From positions 1-44,905 of the forward strand of contig NZ_FOHV01000023.1 in NCBI RefSeq assembly GCF_900111395.1: a stretch of DNA of 44,905 nucleotides, given 5' to 3'. Below, piece after piece: positions 26,612 to 34,851 of this stretch. The stretch is from Thorsellia anophelis DSM 18579. Its GTDB lineage: Bacteria > Pseudomonadota > Gammaproteobacteria > Enterobacterales > Thorselliaceae. The position numbers were made by a program, and so were the translations under genes. How positions within the stretch are numbered: position 1 is the first letter of the stretch; each line of letters starts with the position of its first letter. Under the pieces are notes generated by a model, which searched no databases, was not told the DNA's origin, and saw only the letters and a list, made by a program, of their open reading frames with translations.

Positions 26612-27286
26612 ATGAAAATATTAATGGTTCTGACATCACATGCACAATTAGGTAATACTGATATCAAAACAGGATTTTGGTTAGAAGAATTTACAACTCC
26701 ATATTATGTATTTAAAGATGCAGGAGCAGATATAACAATTGCATCTCCTAAAGGCGGGCTACCACCGATTGATCCTAATAGTGCAGAGGAACAGACCGAT
26801 TCAACTGTACGTTATCATGCCGATAATGAATTAAAAAAACAATTAGCTAACACATTAGTATTAAGTCAGATTGATGCAGGTGAATTCGATGCGATTTTCT
26901 ATCCAGGAGGACATGGTCCGCTATGGGATTTGGCTGAAGATAAAGATTCAATTGCTTTAATCGAATCTTTTTATCAACAAAATAAACCGATTGGAGCTGT
27001 GTGCCACGGACCTGCTGTCCTTAAACACCCAAAATCACAAGCGGGAGATTATATTGTTGCAGGGAAGGATGTAACAGGATTTTCAAATGAAGAAGAAGAG
27101 GCGGTTAAATTAACTGAAATCGTACCATTTTTAGTGGAAGATATGTTAAAAGCGAATGGTGGCAACTATATTCGAGCGGCTAATTGGCAGAGTTATGTTG
27201 CTGTGAACCCACTTTTAGTAACAGGACAAAATCCAGCTTCCTCTGAAGCAACTGCGACTGAACTATTGAAGGTATTATCAAAATAG
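26612..27286 (+). CDS. DJ-1/PfpI family protein (HchA-like type 1 glutamine amidotransferase domain)
   Basis: A 224-residue DJ-1/PfpI protein. The nucleophile Cys131 lies in the elbow GAVCHGPAVL, followed by His132; Glu25 or Glu26 in 'GFWLEEFTTPYYVFKDAG' is the conserved acid, and 'FYPGGHGPLWDL' (about 96-107) is the oxyanion loop. This pattern matches the class I family members with glyoxalase III or aldehyde/protein deglycase activities and general stress roles; which one applies is not decidable here. It stands alone, with a near-palindromic candidate operator upstream and AATGAGGCCAAAAG before the ATG. Confidence 0.88.
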   Translation: MKILMVLTSHAQLGNTDIKTGFWLEEFTTPYYVFKDAGADITIASPKGGLPPIDPNSAEEQTDSTVRYHADNELKKQLANTLVLSQIDAGEFDAIFYPGGHGPLWDLAEDKDSIALIESFYQQNKPIGAVCHGPAVLKHPKSQAGDYIVAGKDVTGFSNEEEEAVKLTEIVPFLVEDMLKANGGNYIRAANWQSYVAVNPLLVTGQNPASSEATATELLKVLSK

Positions 27287-27322
27287 TGCTTTTGGTTCAA
27301 AATAAATATTATTAATTGCTTG

Positions 27323-27364
27323 CCCCACTATAACGTATGCAGTTTATTTACGGTATGGGTGGGG
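27323..27364. terminator. Possible bidirectional terminator, PfpI gene / nhaC
   Basis: CCCCAC (27323-27328) and GTGGGG (27359-27364) with a long interior that can pair further through CGTA/TACG, in the 91-base convergent gap. Weak evidence, but the only GC-rich dyad there. Confidence 0.35.
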
Positions 27365-27377
27365 GATTAAAAATAGT

Positions 27378-28847
27378 TTAATCAATCTTTTTAGGCGCTC
27401 TATAAAATAATAATGCAAAAGCAACTGACATTAGCGGAGCGAGAATATTAAAAAATGCAAATGGCATATAACTTAATGTTGAAACGCCTAATACTGCAGC
27501 CATATAAGCACCACATGAATTCCATGCAACAAGTGGTGATGTTACGATACTTGCATCAGCCACAGTTCGAGATAGCAATTTGTTTTCCAACCCTCGCTTA
27601 GTAAACTCTTTCTTAAATAATCTACTTGGAATTAATAATGCAATATATTGATCACCAGCAGTAGCATTAAGCCCTAGCGCTGTTAATACAACTGAAACAA
27701 TCAGTTTAGGCGTACTTTTTGCTCTAACTAAAATTGGTGTGACCAATTTATTGAGCAAACCAAACTCATCAACAAGCGTTCCAAAAGTTATTGCGACTAA
27801 AATAAGCCAAATAGTAATCAGCATACTATGCATCCCGCCCCTAGACAAAAGCGCATCCATTTCAGGTAACCCAGTTTCAATTGAGAACCCTTTAGCAAGA
27901 ACTAGCCAGATTGATTTAATAATTGAGCTTATTTCCAAAGTAGTTGCTGTTTCATTAAAGCTTTTTTGAGCAAAGTGAATTAAAATATCAGGTTGTAAAA
28001 AAATACTCATAAAACAGGCAAATAATGCAGAGAGCAAAATGGCTAAAACCGCTGGAATTCTTAGTATTGACAATATTATTAGAAAAAGTAAAGGAATGAG
28101 ATTCCAAATTGAAATACGGTATATTGCTTCAAATTGAGATAATTCAGCCTCAAGTAATGCCGCATCCACATTAGGTTTTTCACTGATAACTCCTACGATT
28201 AAAAATAAAATTAATGCCAATATAGCGGTTGGTATGGTCGTTCTAGCTTGAAAACTGATGTGTTCATAAATCGGCACATCATTAATTTGCGCAGATAGCA
28301 AAGCGGTTTCAGAAAGAGGGGATAATTTATCTCCAACATAAGCACCAGAAATGACTGCGCCTGCTGTGATTTCCGGTGATAGACCTAACATAGAAGCAAG
28401 CCCAACTAAACCAACCCCAATTGTCCCTGCTGTTGTCCAAGAGCTCCCTATGCTGAGTGAGGTGACTCCACAAATAAAAAAAGCGATGGGATAAAACCAA
28501 TTGGGGGAGATAGTTTTAATGCCATAGTAAATTAAAGTAGGAATAGTCCCTGAAAGATTCCATGCTGCAATTAAAGCTCCGACACTCAATAATATAAAAA
28601 TGGCCCCAGTAATTGAAGCGATACCTCTTTGCCCTGCTTGACTAATTTCATCCCATGCATGTCCATTTTTAAGAAGAATAAAGATAGTTAGCATAATGAT
28701 AATCAAAATGCCTACTTGTAAAGGTCCAGACATTGCTTCTAATCCAAAAAAGTAGACAGAGCTTGCTACGACACAAATGAGACAGATTAAGGGCAAAATC
28801 GCATCAAAATAAGAAGGTGATTTAGCAACTTTTTGTGTTAATGACAT
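27378..28847 (-). CDS. nhaC: Na+/H+ antiporter NhaC family
   Basis: A 489-residue inner-membrane protein with about 11-12 helices, the NhaC/ion transporter superfamily pattern: 'ICGVTSLSIGSSWTTAGTIGVGLVG' (about 123-147), 'GAVISGAYVGDKLSPLSETALLSA' (about 162-185) carrying the conserved Asp, Lys and Glu, and 'ALGLNATAGDQYIALLIPSRLFK' in the second half. Members exchange sodium for protons, and some exchange malate/lactate or tyramine/tyrosine. NhaC is the default call. The ATG follows AAGGATAATTAAC. It is divergent from arcD, and a shared FNR-like box lies between them. Confidence 0.9.
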   Translation of the reverse strand: MSLTQKVAKSPSYFDAILPLICLICVVASSVYFFGLEAMSGPLQVGILIIIMLTIFILLKNGHAWDEISQAGQRGIASITGAIFILLSVGALIAAWNLSGTIPTLIYYGIKTISPNWFYPIAFFICGVTSLSIGSSWTTAGTIGVGLVGLASMLGLSPEITAGAVISGAYVGDKLSPLSETALLSAQINDVPIYEHISFQARTTIPTAILALILFLIVGVISEKPNVDAALLEAELSQFEAIYRISIWNLIPLLFLIILSILRIPAVLAILLSALFACFMSIFLQPDILIHFAQKSFNETATTLEISSIIKSIWLVLAKGFSIETGLPEMDALLSRGGMHSMLITIWLILVAITFGTLVDEFGLLNKLVTPILVRAKSTPKLIVSVVLTALGLNATAGDQYIALLIPSRLFKKEFTKRGLENKLLSRTVADASIVTSPLVAWNSCGAYMAAVLGVSTLSYMPFAFFNILAPLMSVAFALLFYRAPKKID

Positions 28848-29221
28848 GTTAATTATCCTTAAATATCGTCAAGAATCGTGATTGAGTAGCGTCATAAGAG
28901 CTCTACTTTTAGGTTCATGATACGTTGAAATACGATTGACATATGCTCAAACCTATTCTAGTTTAGATTGTATTGATCTATGTCAATTATTTTGCATTAA
29001 TTACATCAAGAATGTTTCATTCAATTTATTATATTACAATGCCGATATGGAATTGATTTACTAGAACAATGATGTAATAATGAACTAGTTGTGATTTAAT
29101 GTAAAACAATTTACTTGTTTTAGTTACAATTAATATCCAATCATTTATAGAATTATCAGCTAACAAAGGGGTAATTCTCTGATGAAACTATCATCGTTGC
29201 CATTTCAGCTAAGGATATATT
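28848..29221. other. Divergent intergenic region nhaC / arcD
   Basis: 374 bases with no gene. It holds the promoters for both sides and an FNR-like box (28973-28986). I saw no convincing ArgR box. Confidence 0.6.
28973..28986. promoter_or_regulatory. FNR/ANR-like box upstream of arcD-arcA
   Basis: TTGATCTATGTCAA matches the FNR consensus TTGAT-N4-ATCAA with one mismatch. AAGAAT at 29008-29013 sits where a -10 would be if the box were centred near -41 on the plus strand, the class II arrangement. Arginine deiminase genes are often induced without oxygen by FNR/ANR. Confidence 0.55.
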
Positions 29222-30862
29222 ATGAGCAATTCACCGCAAAAATTGAGTCGAGGCGCACTAATTGGATTAGTTGTTGGTTCCATGATTGGTGCAGGTATTT
29301 TTTCCTTACCAGCAAGATTTGGACAGGCAACAGGTGTCCTTGGAGCATTGATTGCTTGGACAATAGCTGGTGTGGGTATGCTAATGCTAGCTTTCGTATT
29401 TCAACGCTTAGCTCAAAGAAAACCAGAGATTGATGCAGGAATCTTTGCTTATGCAAAAGATGGATTTGGTCCTTATCTCGGTTTTATCGCAGCATTTGGT
29501 TTTTGGGCTGGTACTTGCGTCGGTAATGTAAGTTACTGGATTACGATTAGTAACACCTTGGCTGTTTTTGGTGGGGTGCCAACAGAAGAGACTGGTTTTG
29601 TATTAAAATTTTTATCAGGTTTTACTGGTCCTACAGGTGAAGTCAGTTTGCAAGCATTAATCGTGTCTTCCGTTGCTGTATGGCTATTTCATATGCTGAT
29701 TTTACGCGGTGTTAAAGAAGCATCTGGTCTTAATAAGATTGTCACAATTGCAAAAATTCTGCCTATTTTTATTTTCATCTTAGTTTTAATTCGTTTTTTC
29801 CAGCTAGATCTATTCACTGGAAATTTTTGGGGTGCAGGGGATAATAGCTTTTCTAGTATTATGAGCCAAGTCAATAGAACAATGCTAATTACTGTATTTG
29901 TTTTCGTTGGGATTGAAGGGGCGAGTGTTTATTCTAGATACGCTAAAAATCGACAAGATGTAGGTGTCGCTACGGTTCTTGGATTTATTGGTGTTTTGTG
30001 TATTATGATGCTTGTTACTCTACTTTCATATGGTGTGGTTGCACAAGAGCAATTAGCGAATATGCCAAATCCTTCTATGATGAGTTTGCTCACCGAATTA
30101 GTTGGCACTTGGGGTGGAATTTTAATTGGAATAGGATTGATTGTCTCTGTATTAGGCGCATATTTATCTTGGTCTTTATTAGCAGCTGAAGTTTTATGGT
30201 CTGCAGCTAAATATCATATTGTTCCTAAACGTTTAGCGATAGAAAGTGATAAAAAAGTACCTGCTGCTGCTTTATGGTTAACCAATCTGACTATTCAAGG
30301 CTTTTTAATTTTAACTTATTTTTCTAATGATGCATTCGTTGTTACACAGAATTTAACAAGCTCATTAAGTTTAATACCTTATTTTCTAGTTGCTGCCTAC
30401 GCTGCAAAATTAGTTTTGATAAATGACTCAAGTTACGCAACTGAACCACTTGGAAAACGTAGCGATTTGATAATTGCATCTATTGCAACACTATACTCTT
30501 TCGCCATGTTATTAACTGCAGGGATTGAAAAATTATTACTTACAGTATTGATATTCTTACCTGGCTCAATCATGTATATTTTGGCTAAGCGTGAGCAGAA
30601 ACAAAAATGGTTTACGCGATCTGAGAGCATTGTATTTGGTGTAATTGTATTAGCATCTGTAGTGACAGTGTATGGTATTGCTGCTGGTAAAAGTACAATT
30701 TTTAATGTATCAGCTCCGATTTCAAGTGATATTGAAGATATTGATAATTGTTTTGGCAAGGTCACTGTTTTATTTGAAGATGGCCACTATGAATGTCAAG
30801 CTACAGATGTACCTCTTATTGAAAATGATATTAATACGTCTATTTCAGTAGAAAAACCTTAA
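29222..30862 (+). CDS. arcD: Arginine/ornithine antiporter, ArcD-like (APC family)
   Basis: An amino acid antiporter of the basic amino acid/polyamine branch of the APC superfamily, with about 12 helices. Substrate site motif '[18 protein letters not shown]' (about 16-33), then '[34 protein letters not shown]' (about 51-85) and '[19 protein letters not shown]' in helix 6, all typical of arginine/ornithine exchangers. At 546 aa it has a hydrophilic C-terminal tail of about 50 residues ([27 protein letters not shown]), longer than in common relatives. arcA follows after 26 bases, so import of arginine and its deimination are coupled. ATG at 29222 follows AAGGATATATT. Confidence 0.88.
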   Translation: MSNSPQKLSRGALIGLVVGSMIGAGIFSLPARFGQATGVLGALIAWTIAGVGMLMLAFVFQRLAQRKPEIDAGIFAYAKDGFGPYLGFIAAFGFWAGTCVGNVSYWITISNTLAVFGGVPTEETGFVLKFLSGFTGPTGEVSLQALIVSSVAVWLFHMLILRGVKEASGLNKIVTIAKILPIFIFILVLIRFFQLDLFTGNFWGAGDNSFSSIMSQVNRTMLITVFVFVGIEGASVYSRYAKNRQDVGVATVLGFIGVLCIMMLVTLLSYGVVAQEQLANMPNPSMMSLLTELVGTWGGILIGIGLIVSVLGAYLSWSLLAAEVLWSAAKYHIVPKRLAIESDKKVPAAALWLTNLTIQGFLILTYFSNDAFVVTQNLTSSLSLIPYFLVAAYAAKLVLINDSSYATEPLGKRSDLIIASIATLYSFAMLLTAGIEKLLLTVLIFLPGSIMYILAKREQKQKWFTRSESIVFGVIVLASVVTVYGIAAGKSTIFNVSAPISSDIEDIDNCFGKVTVLFEDGHYECQATDVPLIENDINTSISVEKP

Positions 30863-30888
30863 TTATTCTCAACGAAGGAGATAAGTCT

Positions 30889-32145
30889 ATGTCTAGTTCT
30901 ACAAATCAAGCATACGGTGTACATTCAGAAGTTGGTCAATTAAGAAAAGTAATGGTATGTGCGCCTGGTCTTGCTCACACAAGATTAACACCTAGTAACT
31001 GTGATTCATTATTGTTTGATGATGTCTTATGGGTAGAAACGGCTAAGCGAGATCATTTTGATTTTATTAATAAAATGCGTGAGCGTGGTGTTGATGTTGT
31101 TGAAATGCATAATCTACTTGCTGAAACATTAGAAAATCCACTAGCTAGGAAGTGGATTTTAGACCAACAAATTGTTCCTAATGAAATTGGATTAGGGCTG
31201 GTAGATGAAGTCCGTTCTTATCTTGATGAAATGCCAGCGAGACAACTAGCAGAGACTTTAATAGGCGGTTTATCTACCGAAGAGTTTCCTGAAACTCGTG
31301 GTGGAGAAATGCTTAAAATCGTTAAAGATGCAGCAGGCATTACCGAATATCTCCTTCCACCATTACCAAATACGCTTTATACACGTGATACAACATGTTG
31401 GATTTACGGAGGGGTAACATTAAATCCACTGTATTGGCCTGCTCGTCATGAAGAAACTATACTAACTTCAGCAATTTATAAGTTTCATCCTGATTTTGGT
31501 GAAGAAAAAGTAAACGTATGGTGGGGAGATCCTACTCAGCATTGGGGCAGTGCGACATTAGAAGGTGGAGATGTCATGCCTGTTGGTAATGGTGTTGTAT
31601 TGATAGGGATGAGTGAAAGAACCTCTCGCCAAGCAATAAGTCAAGTTGCAGCAGCTCTTTTTGCTCAAAATGTTGCGAAACGAGTGATCGTGTGTGCTAT
31701 GCCTAAACTTAGAGCTGCAATGCATTTAGATACAGTCTTTACTTTTGCTGACAGGGATGTGTGTTTATTATATCCAGATATCATGAATCATGTTCAAACC
31801 TATTCCTACTATCCAAGTGATAAACCGGGAGGAGTTGAATTAGTGAAAGAAAACAAACCTTTTGTTGATGTTGTTGCAGCTGCATTAGGCTTGAAAAAAT
31901 TACGTGTTATTGAGACAGGTGGAAATGCCTATATGCGTGAAAGGACTCAGTGGGATAGTGGCGCTAATCTAGTTGCCTTATCTCCTGGTGTCGTTATGGC
32001 TTATGACAGAAATACTTATACAAATACATTATTACGTAAAGAGGGTATTGAAGTCATCACTATCTCTGGTAGTGAATTAGGAAGGGGACGAGGTGGTGGC
32101 CACTGTATGACTTGTCCTATTAGCCGTGATGCAATTGATTGGTAA
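30889..32145 (+). CDS. arcA: Arginine deiminase
   Basis: Converts arginine to citrulline and ammonia, giving acid resistance and, with ArcB and ArcC, ATP. 418 aa, the usual length. Catalytic Cys406 lies in [13 protein letters not shown]; the rest of the active site is in [22 protein letters not shown] and MHLDTVFTF (His-Asp-Glu elements). GGAG lies well placed before ATG 30889. It is in an operon with the antiporter. No ornithine carbamoyltransferase or carbamate kinase gene follows: the next gene is a baeRF protein after a strong hairpin. The citrulline may be exported, used elsewhere, or processed by arcB/arcC at another locus. Confidence 0.97.
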   Translation: MSSSTNQAYGVHSEVGQLRKVMVCAPGLAHTRLTPSNCDSLLFDDVLWVETAKRDHFDFINKMRERGVDVVEMHNLLAETLENPLARKWILDQQIVPNEIGLGLVDEVRSYLDEMPARQLAETLIGGLSTEEFPETRGGEMLKIVKDAAGITEYLLPPLPNTLYTRDTTCWIYGGVTLNPLYWPARHEETILTSAIYKFHPDFGEEKVNVWWGDPTQHWGSATLEGGDVMPVGNGVVLIGMSERTSRQAISQVAAALFAQNVAKRVIVCAMPKLRAAMHLDTVFTFADRDVCLLYPDIMNHVQTYSYYPSDKPGGVELVKENKPFVDVVAAALGLKKLRVIETGGNAYMRERTQWDSGANLVALSPGVVMAYDRNTYTNTLLRKEGIEVITISGSELGRGRGGGHCMTCPISRDAIDW

Positions 32146-32185
32146 TCAATGCTTAAGATTTGATTATTAGTATTAAAAAGTATTT

Positions 32186-32215
32186 ATGCGTTTTTAAATT
32201 AGATTAAAAACGCAT
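32186..32215 (+). terminator. Perfect hairpin between arcA and baeRF gene
   Basis: ATGCGTTTTTAA (32186-32197) and TTAAAAACGCAT (32204-32215) form a perfect 12-bp stem with a 6-base loop, ending 25 bases before the next start. No U run follows, so it may be an attenuator or RNA-processing site rather than a full stop. Confidence 0.5.
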
Positions 32216-32240
32216 GTTCATTATAATTTGGAGAAAAAAA

Positions 32241-33347
32241 ATGTTACATATTGATTTGCCTTGTGTTTCTGAAATTAGTCAGTTAGCGAATGAGAATTCT
32301 GATGCATGCGTGAGCATTTATGTTAAGACGTCTCCTCTTAGAGAAGAGTTGCATGCAAGCAAAGTAGAGCTGTCAAATTTAGCAAAAACTGCGTATCAGA
32401 AACTAGAAGGAATCAAACTTGATAAACGTCGCCTTGCTCTTATTAGCGAACAAATTGATGAGCTATTAGAAGATGATTCATTTTGGCGTTTACATTCAAG
32501 CTCACTTGCGGTATTTGTTACCCCAGAAAAAATTATCACTTACCGTTTACCAAATGATTTGACTTCAAGAGTAGAAGTTTCGAATCGTTTTTATATTAAA
32601 CCACTACTTCGTTCACTTACATTCTCTCATTCTGCCGATGTACTTGTGTTAACTGAAAATAGCGTCCGCTTAATCGAATTTTTTGAAAATGGTCAATCAG
32701 TTGAAGAGCATATCGCTGAGTTGCCTTCAAAAGGGATGCATGCTTTGCTAGCTAATCCAGATGGAATGGGGCAAGTAGCGATGCATAAAGAAAATGCGCG
32801 TTTAGTACAGTACGTACGTTATATTAACCAAGTGCTTCGTCCTTATTACTTACAAAACAATCAACCGCTTATCTTAGTTGCAACTGATCACATTGCTGCA
32901 TTATTTAAAAAACACTGCACATTACCAAACTTAATTCAAAAACATGTTAACTTGAGCGCAGATAATACTTCAGTTGCAGATATCGTGACTTTAGCTCGTC
33001 CAATCTTAGCTGAACACCATAAAGCTCAATTAGATTCTGCTTTAGCATTAGTGACAGAACGTCAAAATCAAAATCGTACTGCATTTGATTTAACTGATGT
33101 TGCACGTAAAGTGACTTATGGTGCAGTAGACACATTACTTATTGATATTGATGCATGCGTGCCAGGTTTAATTTGTGAAGAAGGTAAAGTGACATTATTT
33201 GATAAGTCGAGTGCAGAAAAAGGTGATGTAATTGATGAAATCACAAAGCGTGCATTAGAAACAGGTGCTAAAATTGTTGCTGTGCGTGCAAATGAATTAC
33301 CAGCTGGTGCATCAAATGTTGTTGCGGTATTACGTTACGCTTTATAA
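32241..33347 (+). CDS. Bacterial archaeo-eukaryotic release factor-like protein (baeRF family 3)
   Basis: A 368-residue soluble protein of the bacterial eRF1-like group. The family pattern: 'DACVSIYVKTSP' (about 21-32), 'LLEDDSFWRLHSSSLAVFVTPEKIITYRLP' (about 75-104), 'NRFYIKPLLRSL' (about 115-126), 'ADVLVLTENSVRLIEF' (about 132-147), and the C-terminal 'GAVDTLLIDID' and 'ANELPAGASNVVAVLRYAL' with the typical P-x-G...RY end. A GMGQ motif (about 175-178) sits after domain 2, recalling but not matching the eRF1 GGQ. The family is proposed to work in ribosome rescue or quality control; nothing is proven here. I choose ATG 32241, not 32214, because TTGGAG lies before it. Arginine codons are almost all CGT/CGC, unlike most neighbours and like fusA, which suggests high expression. 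Confidence 0.82.
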   Translation: MLHIDLPCVSEISQLANENSDACVSIYVKTSPLREELHASKVELSNLAKTAYQKLEGIKLDKRRLALISEQIDELLEDDSFWRLHSSSLAVFVTPEKIITYRLPNDLTSRVEVSNRFYIKPLLRSLTFSHSADVLVLTENSVRLIEFFENGQSVEEHIAELPSKGMHALLANPDGMGQVAMHKENARLVQYVRYINQVLRPYYLQNNQPLILVATDHIAALFKKHCTLPNLIQKHVNLSADNTSVADIVTLARPILAEHHKAQLDSALALVTERQNQNRTAFDLTDVARKVTYGAVDTLLIDIDACVPGLICEEGKVTLFDKSSAEKGDVIDEITKRALETGAKIVAVRANELPAGASNVVAVLRYAL

Positions 33348-33394
33348 TGATCATTTAATAAAATGAAATTTTAAAATTTCACTAGTTAATATTT

Positions 33395-33429
33395 AAACGC
33401 TTGGTTTTAGATTTCTATGCCAAGCGTTT
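33395..33429 (+). terminator. Rho-independent terminator after baeRF gene
   Basis: AAACGCTTGG (33395-33404) and CCAAGCGTTT (33420-33429) with a 15-base loop, followed by a run of Ts and CGGG. A second dyad TGAAATTTTAAAATTTCA lies at 33364-33381. Confidence 0.85.
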
Positions 33430-33458
33430 TTTTTCGGGAATTTTTTAAGGATAGTAAT

Positions 33459-34010
33459 ATGACGCAAGAATCAATTTATCTCTTGCCTGGGCGTGGAAGG
33501 CAATTGACAGAAGGGTTAGGTAGTGAACTGATCAGAAGAGGGTACTCATTAAGAGGGAGAGATTTGGAAAGTGAATTTGGTAAATACCCTTTTGAAAAAC
33601 AGCTTGAAATAGTCAGGGAGGATCTGGCAAATTATTGTTGGTCTGATTCGTCTAAAGTTATTGCTATTTCATTTGGGGCCTATCTATTTTTACAAGCACA
33701 AGCTGAAATCTCACCTTATATTGGGCGCGTCTTATTGCTTTCTCCTATCATAGGAGAAGTCATTAATTTAGAATTAGGGAGATATTTTATTCCACCTCAG
33801 TCTAAGAGAATTGAATTAATGACATCTCAAGGGCTTTATCCTATTCCAAAACAATTAGAAATTCATGTGGGAGAAAAAGACTGGCAATGTCCTATAGAGG
33901 TAATGAAGGAAATTGCATTACAATGGAAAGTAAAATTATCAGTTGTACCAGAGCAAGAACATAGATTAAATGAGCAATATGTTGGAAAAATACTAGACAG
34001 CTGGCTTTAA
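33459..34010 (+). CDS. Alpha/beta-hydrolase-like protein
   Basis: A 183-residue protein of unknown function with the outline of a small alpha/beta hydrolase: 'SIYLLPGRGRQLTEGLGSELIRRGY' (first strand and oxyanion region, about 5-29), VIAISFGAYLF with Ser71 as likely nucleophile, an acid at Asp141 (VGEKDWQCP) and His168 (EQEHRLNEQ). The nucleophile elbow reads A-I-S-F-G, with Ala replacing the first Gly of G-x-S-x-G. I choose ATG 33459 with AAGGAT before it; the upstream ATG at 33417 lies inside the terminator stem of the previous gene. It stands alone between that terminator and tRNA-Asp. Confidence 0.65.
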   Translation: MTQESIYLLPGRGRQLTEGLGSELIRRGYSLRGRDLESEFGKYPFEKQLEIVREDLANYCWSDSSKVIAISFGAYLFLQAQAEISPYIGRVLLLSPIIGEVINLELGRYFIPPQSKRIELMTSQGLYPIPKQLEIHVGEKDWQCPIEVMKEIALQWKVKLSVVPEQEHRLNEQYVGKILDSWL

Positions 34011-34050
34011 TTGAGAGATTGGGGAGTATTTATATTATTGGTTAATAAAT

Positions 34051-34127
34051 TGGCGGAACGGACGGGACTCGAACCCGCGACCCCCTGCGTGACAGGCAGG
34101 TATTCTAACCAACTGAACTACCGCTCC
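34051..34127 (-). tRNA. tRNA-Asp (anticodon GTC)
   Basis: On the minus strand a 77-base cloverleaf starts GGAGCGGTAGTTCAG and ends with encoded CCA. Anticodon stem and loop read CCTGC-CTGTCAC-GCAGG, giving GTC for aspartate. The T arm carries GGTTCGAGTCC. It is almost identical to E. coli tRNA-Asp. It is a single tRNA gene; its promoter must lie to the right of 34127. Confidence 0.97.
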
Positions 34128-34660
34128 GCTGAAAGGTAACTGTTTAGAACGAGGCGAATAATAAAGGCATAATCCTTGTGCGTCAATGTTTTTTTTAATA
34201 AATCCATTTGATTGATGTGTTTTTGGTCAGTTTGCAAAACAAATAACGGGAGAAAATTTTTTATTCGAGAAGTACATTAGCTTTTAAGTGAATAGCTTTA
34301 TGTCAATGTGTAAAAGAAATTAAGAGGGTATGTCCGTTAACAGTATTGATAATTAGGAGATGAGACTGTTATGTTTAGTGTTATCAATATGTATGGTGCA
34401 AAAATGATTACCTGATTGGTTAATAGTTGTACATATCTTTGGTTTGATTTTTATAATGAAATCAATTAAATTCATAAAGCTTGATAACTAAAGTGATTAT
34501 TTTTAGGTCTGTTATAAACCGACTTAATGCTGATAATTCTAAGCTTTAGTGAATTTAGCAATCGCAACAATTTATTTCAGTTACGTATAGCGCAAAAGTT
34601 CTCTCATTTGAGATGTTATTGAAATCAATTGTATATTTTTCATTAATAAAGGTACGAATA
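34128..34660. other. Region between tRNA-Asp and mgtA leader ORF
   Basis: 533 AT-rich bases without a protein gene. The left end holds the minus-strand tRNA promoter. The right part is the probable promoter and 5' untranslated region of mgtA. An 8-bp dyad TAAAGCTT (34475-34482) / AAGCTTTA (34541-34548) could close a structured RNA domain of about 74 bases. Confidence 0.45.
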
Positions 34661-34801
34661 ATGGACGATGATCCGAGTGGTTTATATATAACGAGCATTC
34701 GTTACAAAAGCCCTAGTGTAATTCAAATAATCATTAATCGAACAGTCTGTATTTTGATGCAGGACGAATACGCACGCCTATTACAAACCCGTCAAACTTA
34801 A
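34661..34801 (+). CDS. Leader ORF upstream of mgtA, starts M-D-D-D-P
   Basis: A 46-residue ORF with its own ribosome site (AAAGGT, 8 bases before ATG 34661), starting MDDDPSGLYITSIRY, ending 50 bases before mgtA. I know no protein family for it. In Salmonella and E. coli mgtA is controlled by the leader peptide MgtL, whose acidic/proline start (M-E-P-D-P) destabilises ribosomes when Mg2+ is low. The Asp-Asp-Asp-Pro start in the same position suggests an analogous sensor. The rest of the peptide is unlike MgtL, and it could also be a small independent protein. A longer frame opens at 34613 but lacks a ribosome site. Confidence 0.55.
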   Translation: MDDDPSGLYITSIRYKSPSVIQIIINRTVCILMQDEYARLLQTRQT

Positions 34802-34815
34802 GTTAGACAGATTTC

Positions 34816-34846
34816 TATAAGCAGCGTAATCGTGCTGCTATAGGAG
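34816..34846 (+). promoter_or_regulatory. Hairpin next to mgtA ribosome site
   Basis: AGCAGC (34820-34825) and GCTGCT (34834-34839) form a 6-bp stem. Pairing can extend through TAT/ATA with one bulge up to the TAGGAG ribosome site (34841-34846), so the structure could hide it. It lies between the leader ORF stop and the mgtA start. Confidence 0.45.
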
Positions 34847-34851
34847 TGAGT

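Noticed and set aside
28936-28950. Second FNR-like site TTGACATATGCTCAA
   Set aside because: Half-site spacing is 5 instead of 4 and the right half is not ATCAA.
30433-30765. Minus-strand open frame of 110 codons inside arcD
   Set aside because: Shadow of a clear membrane transporter frame.
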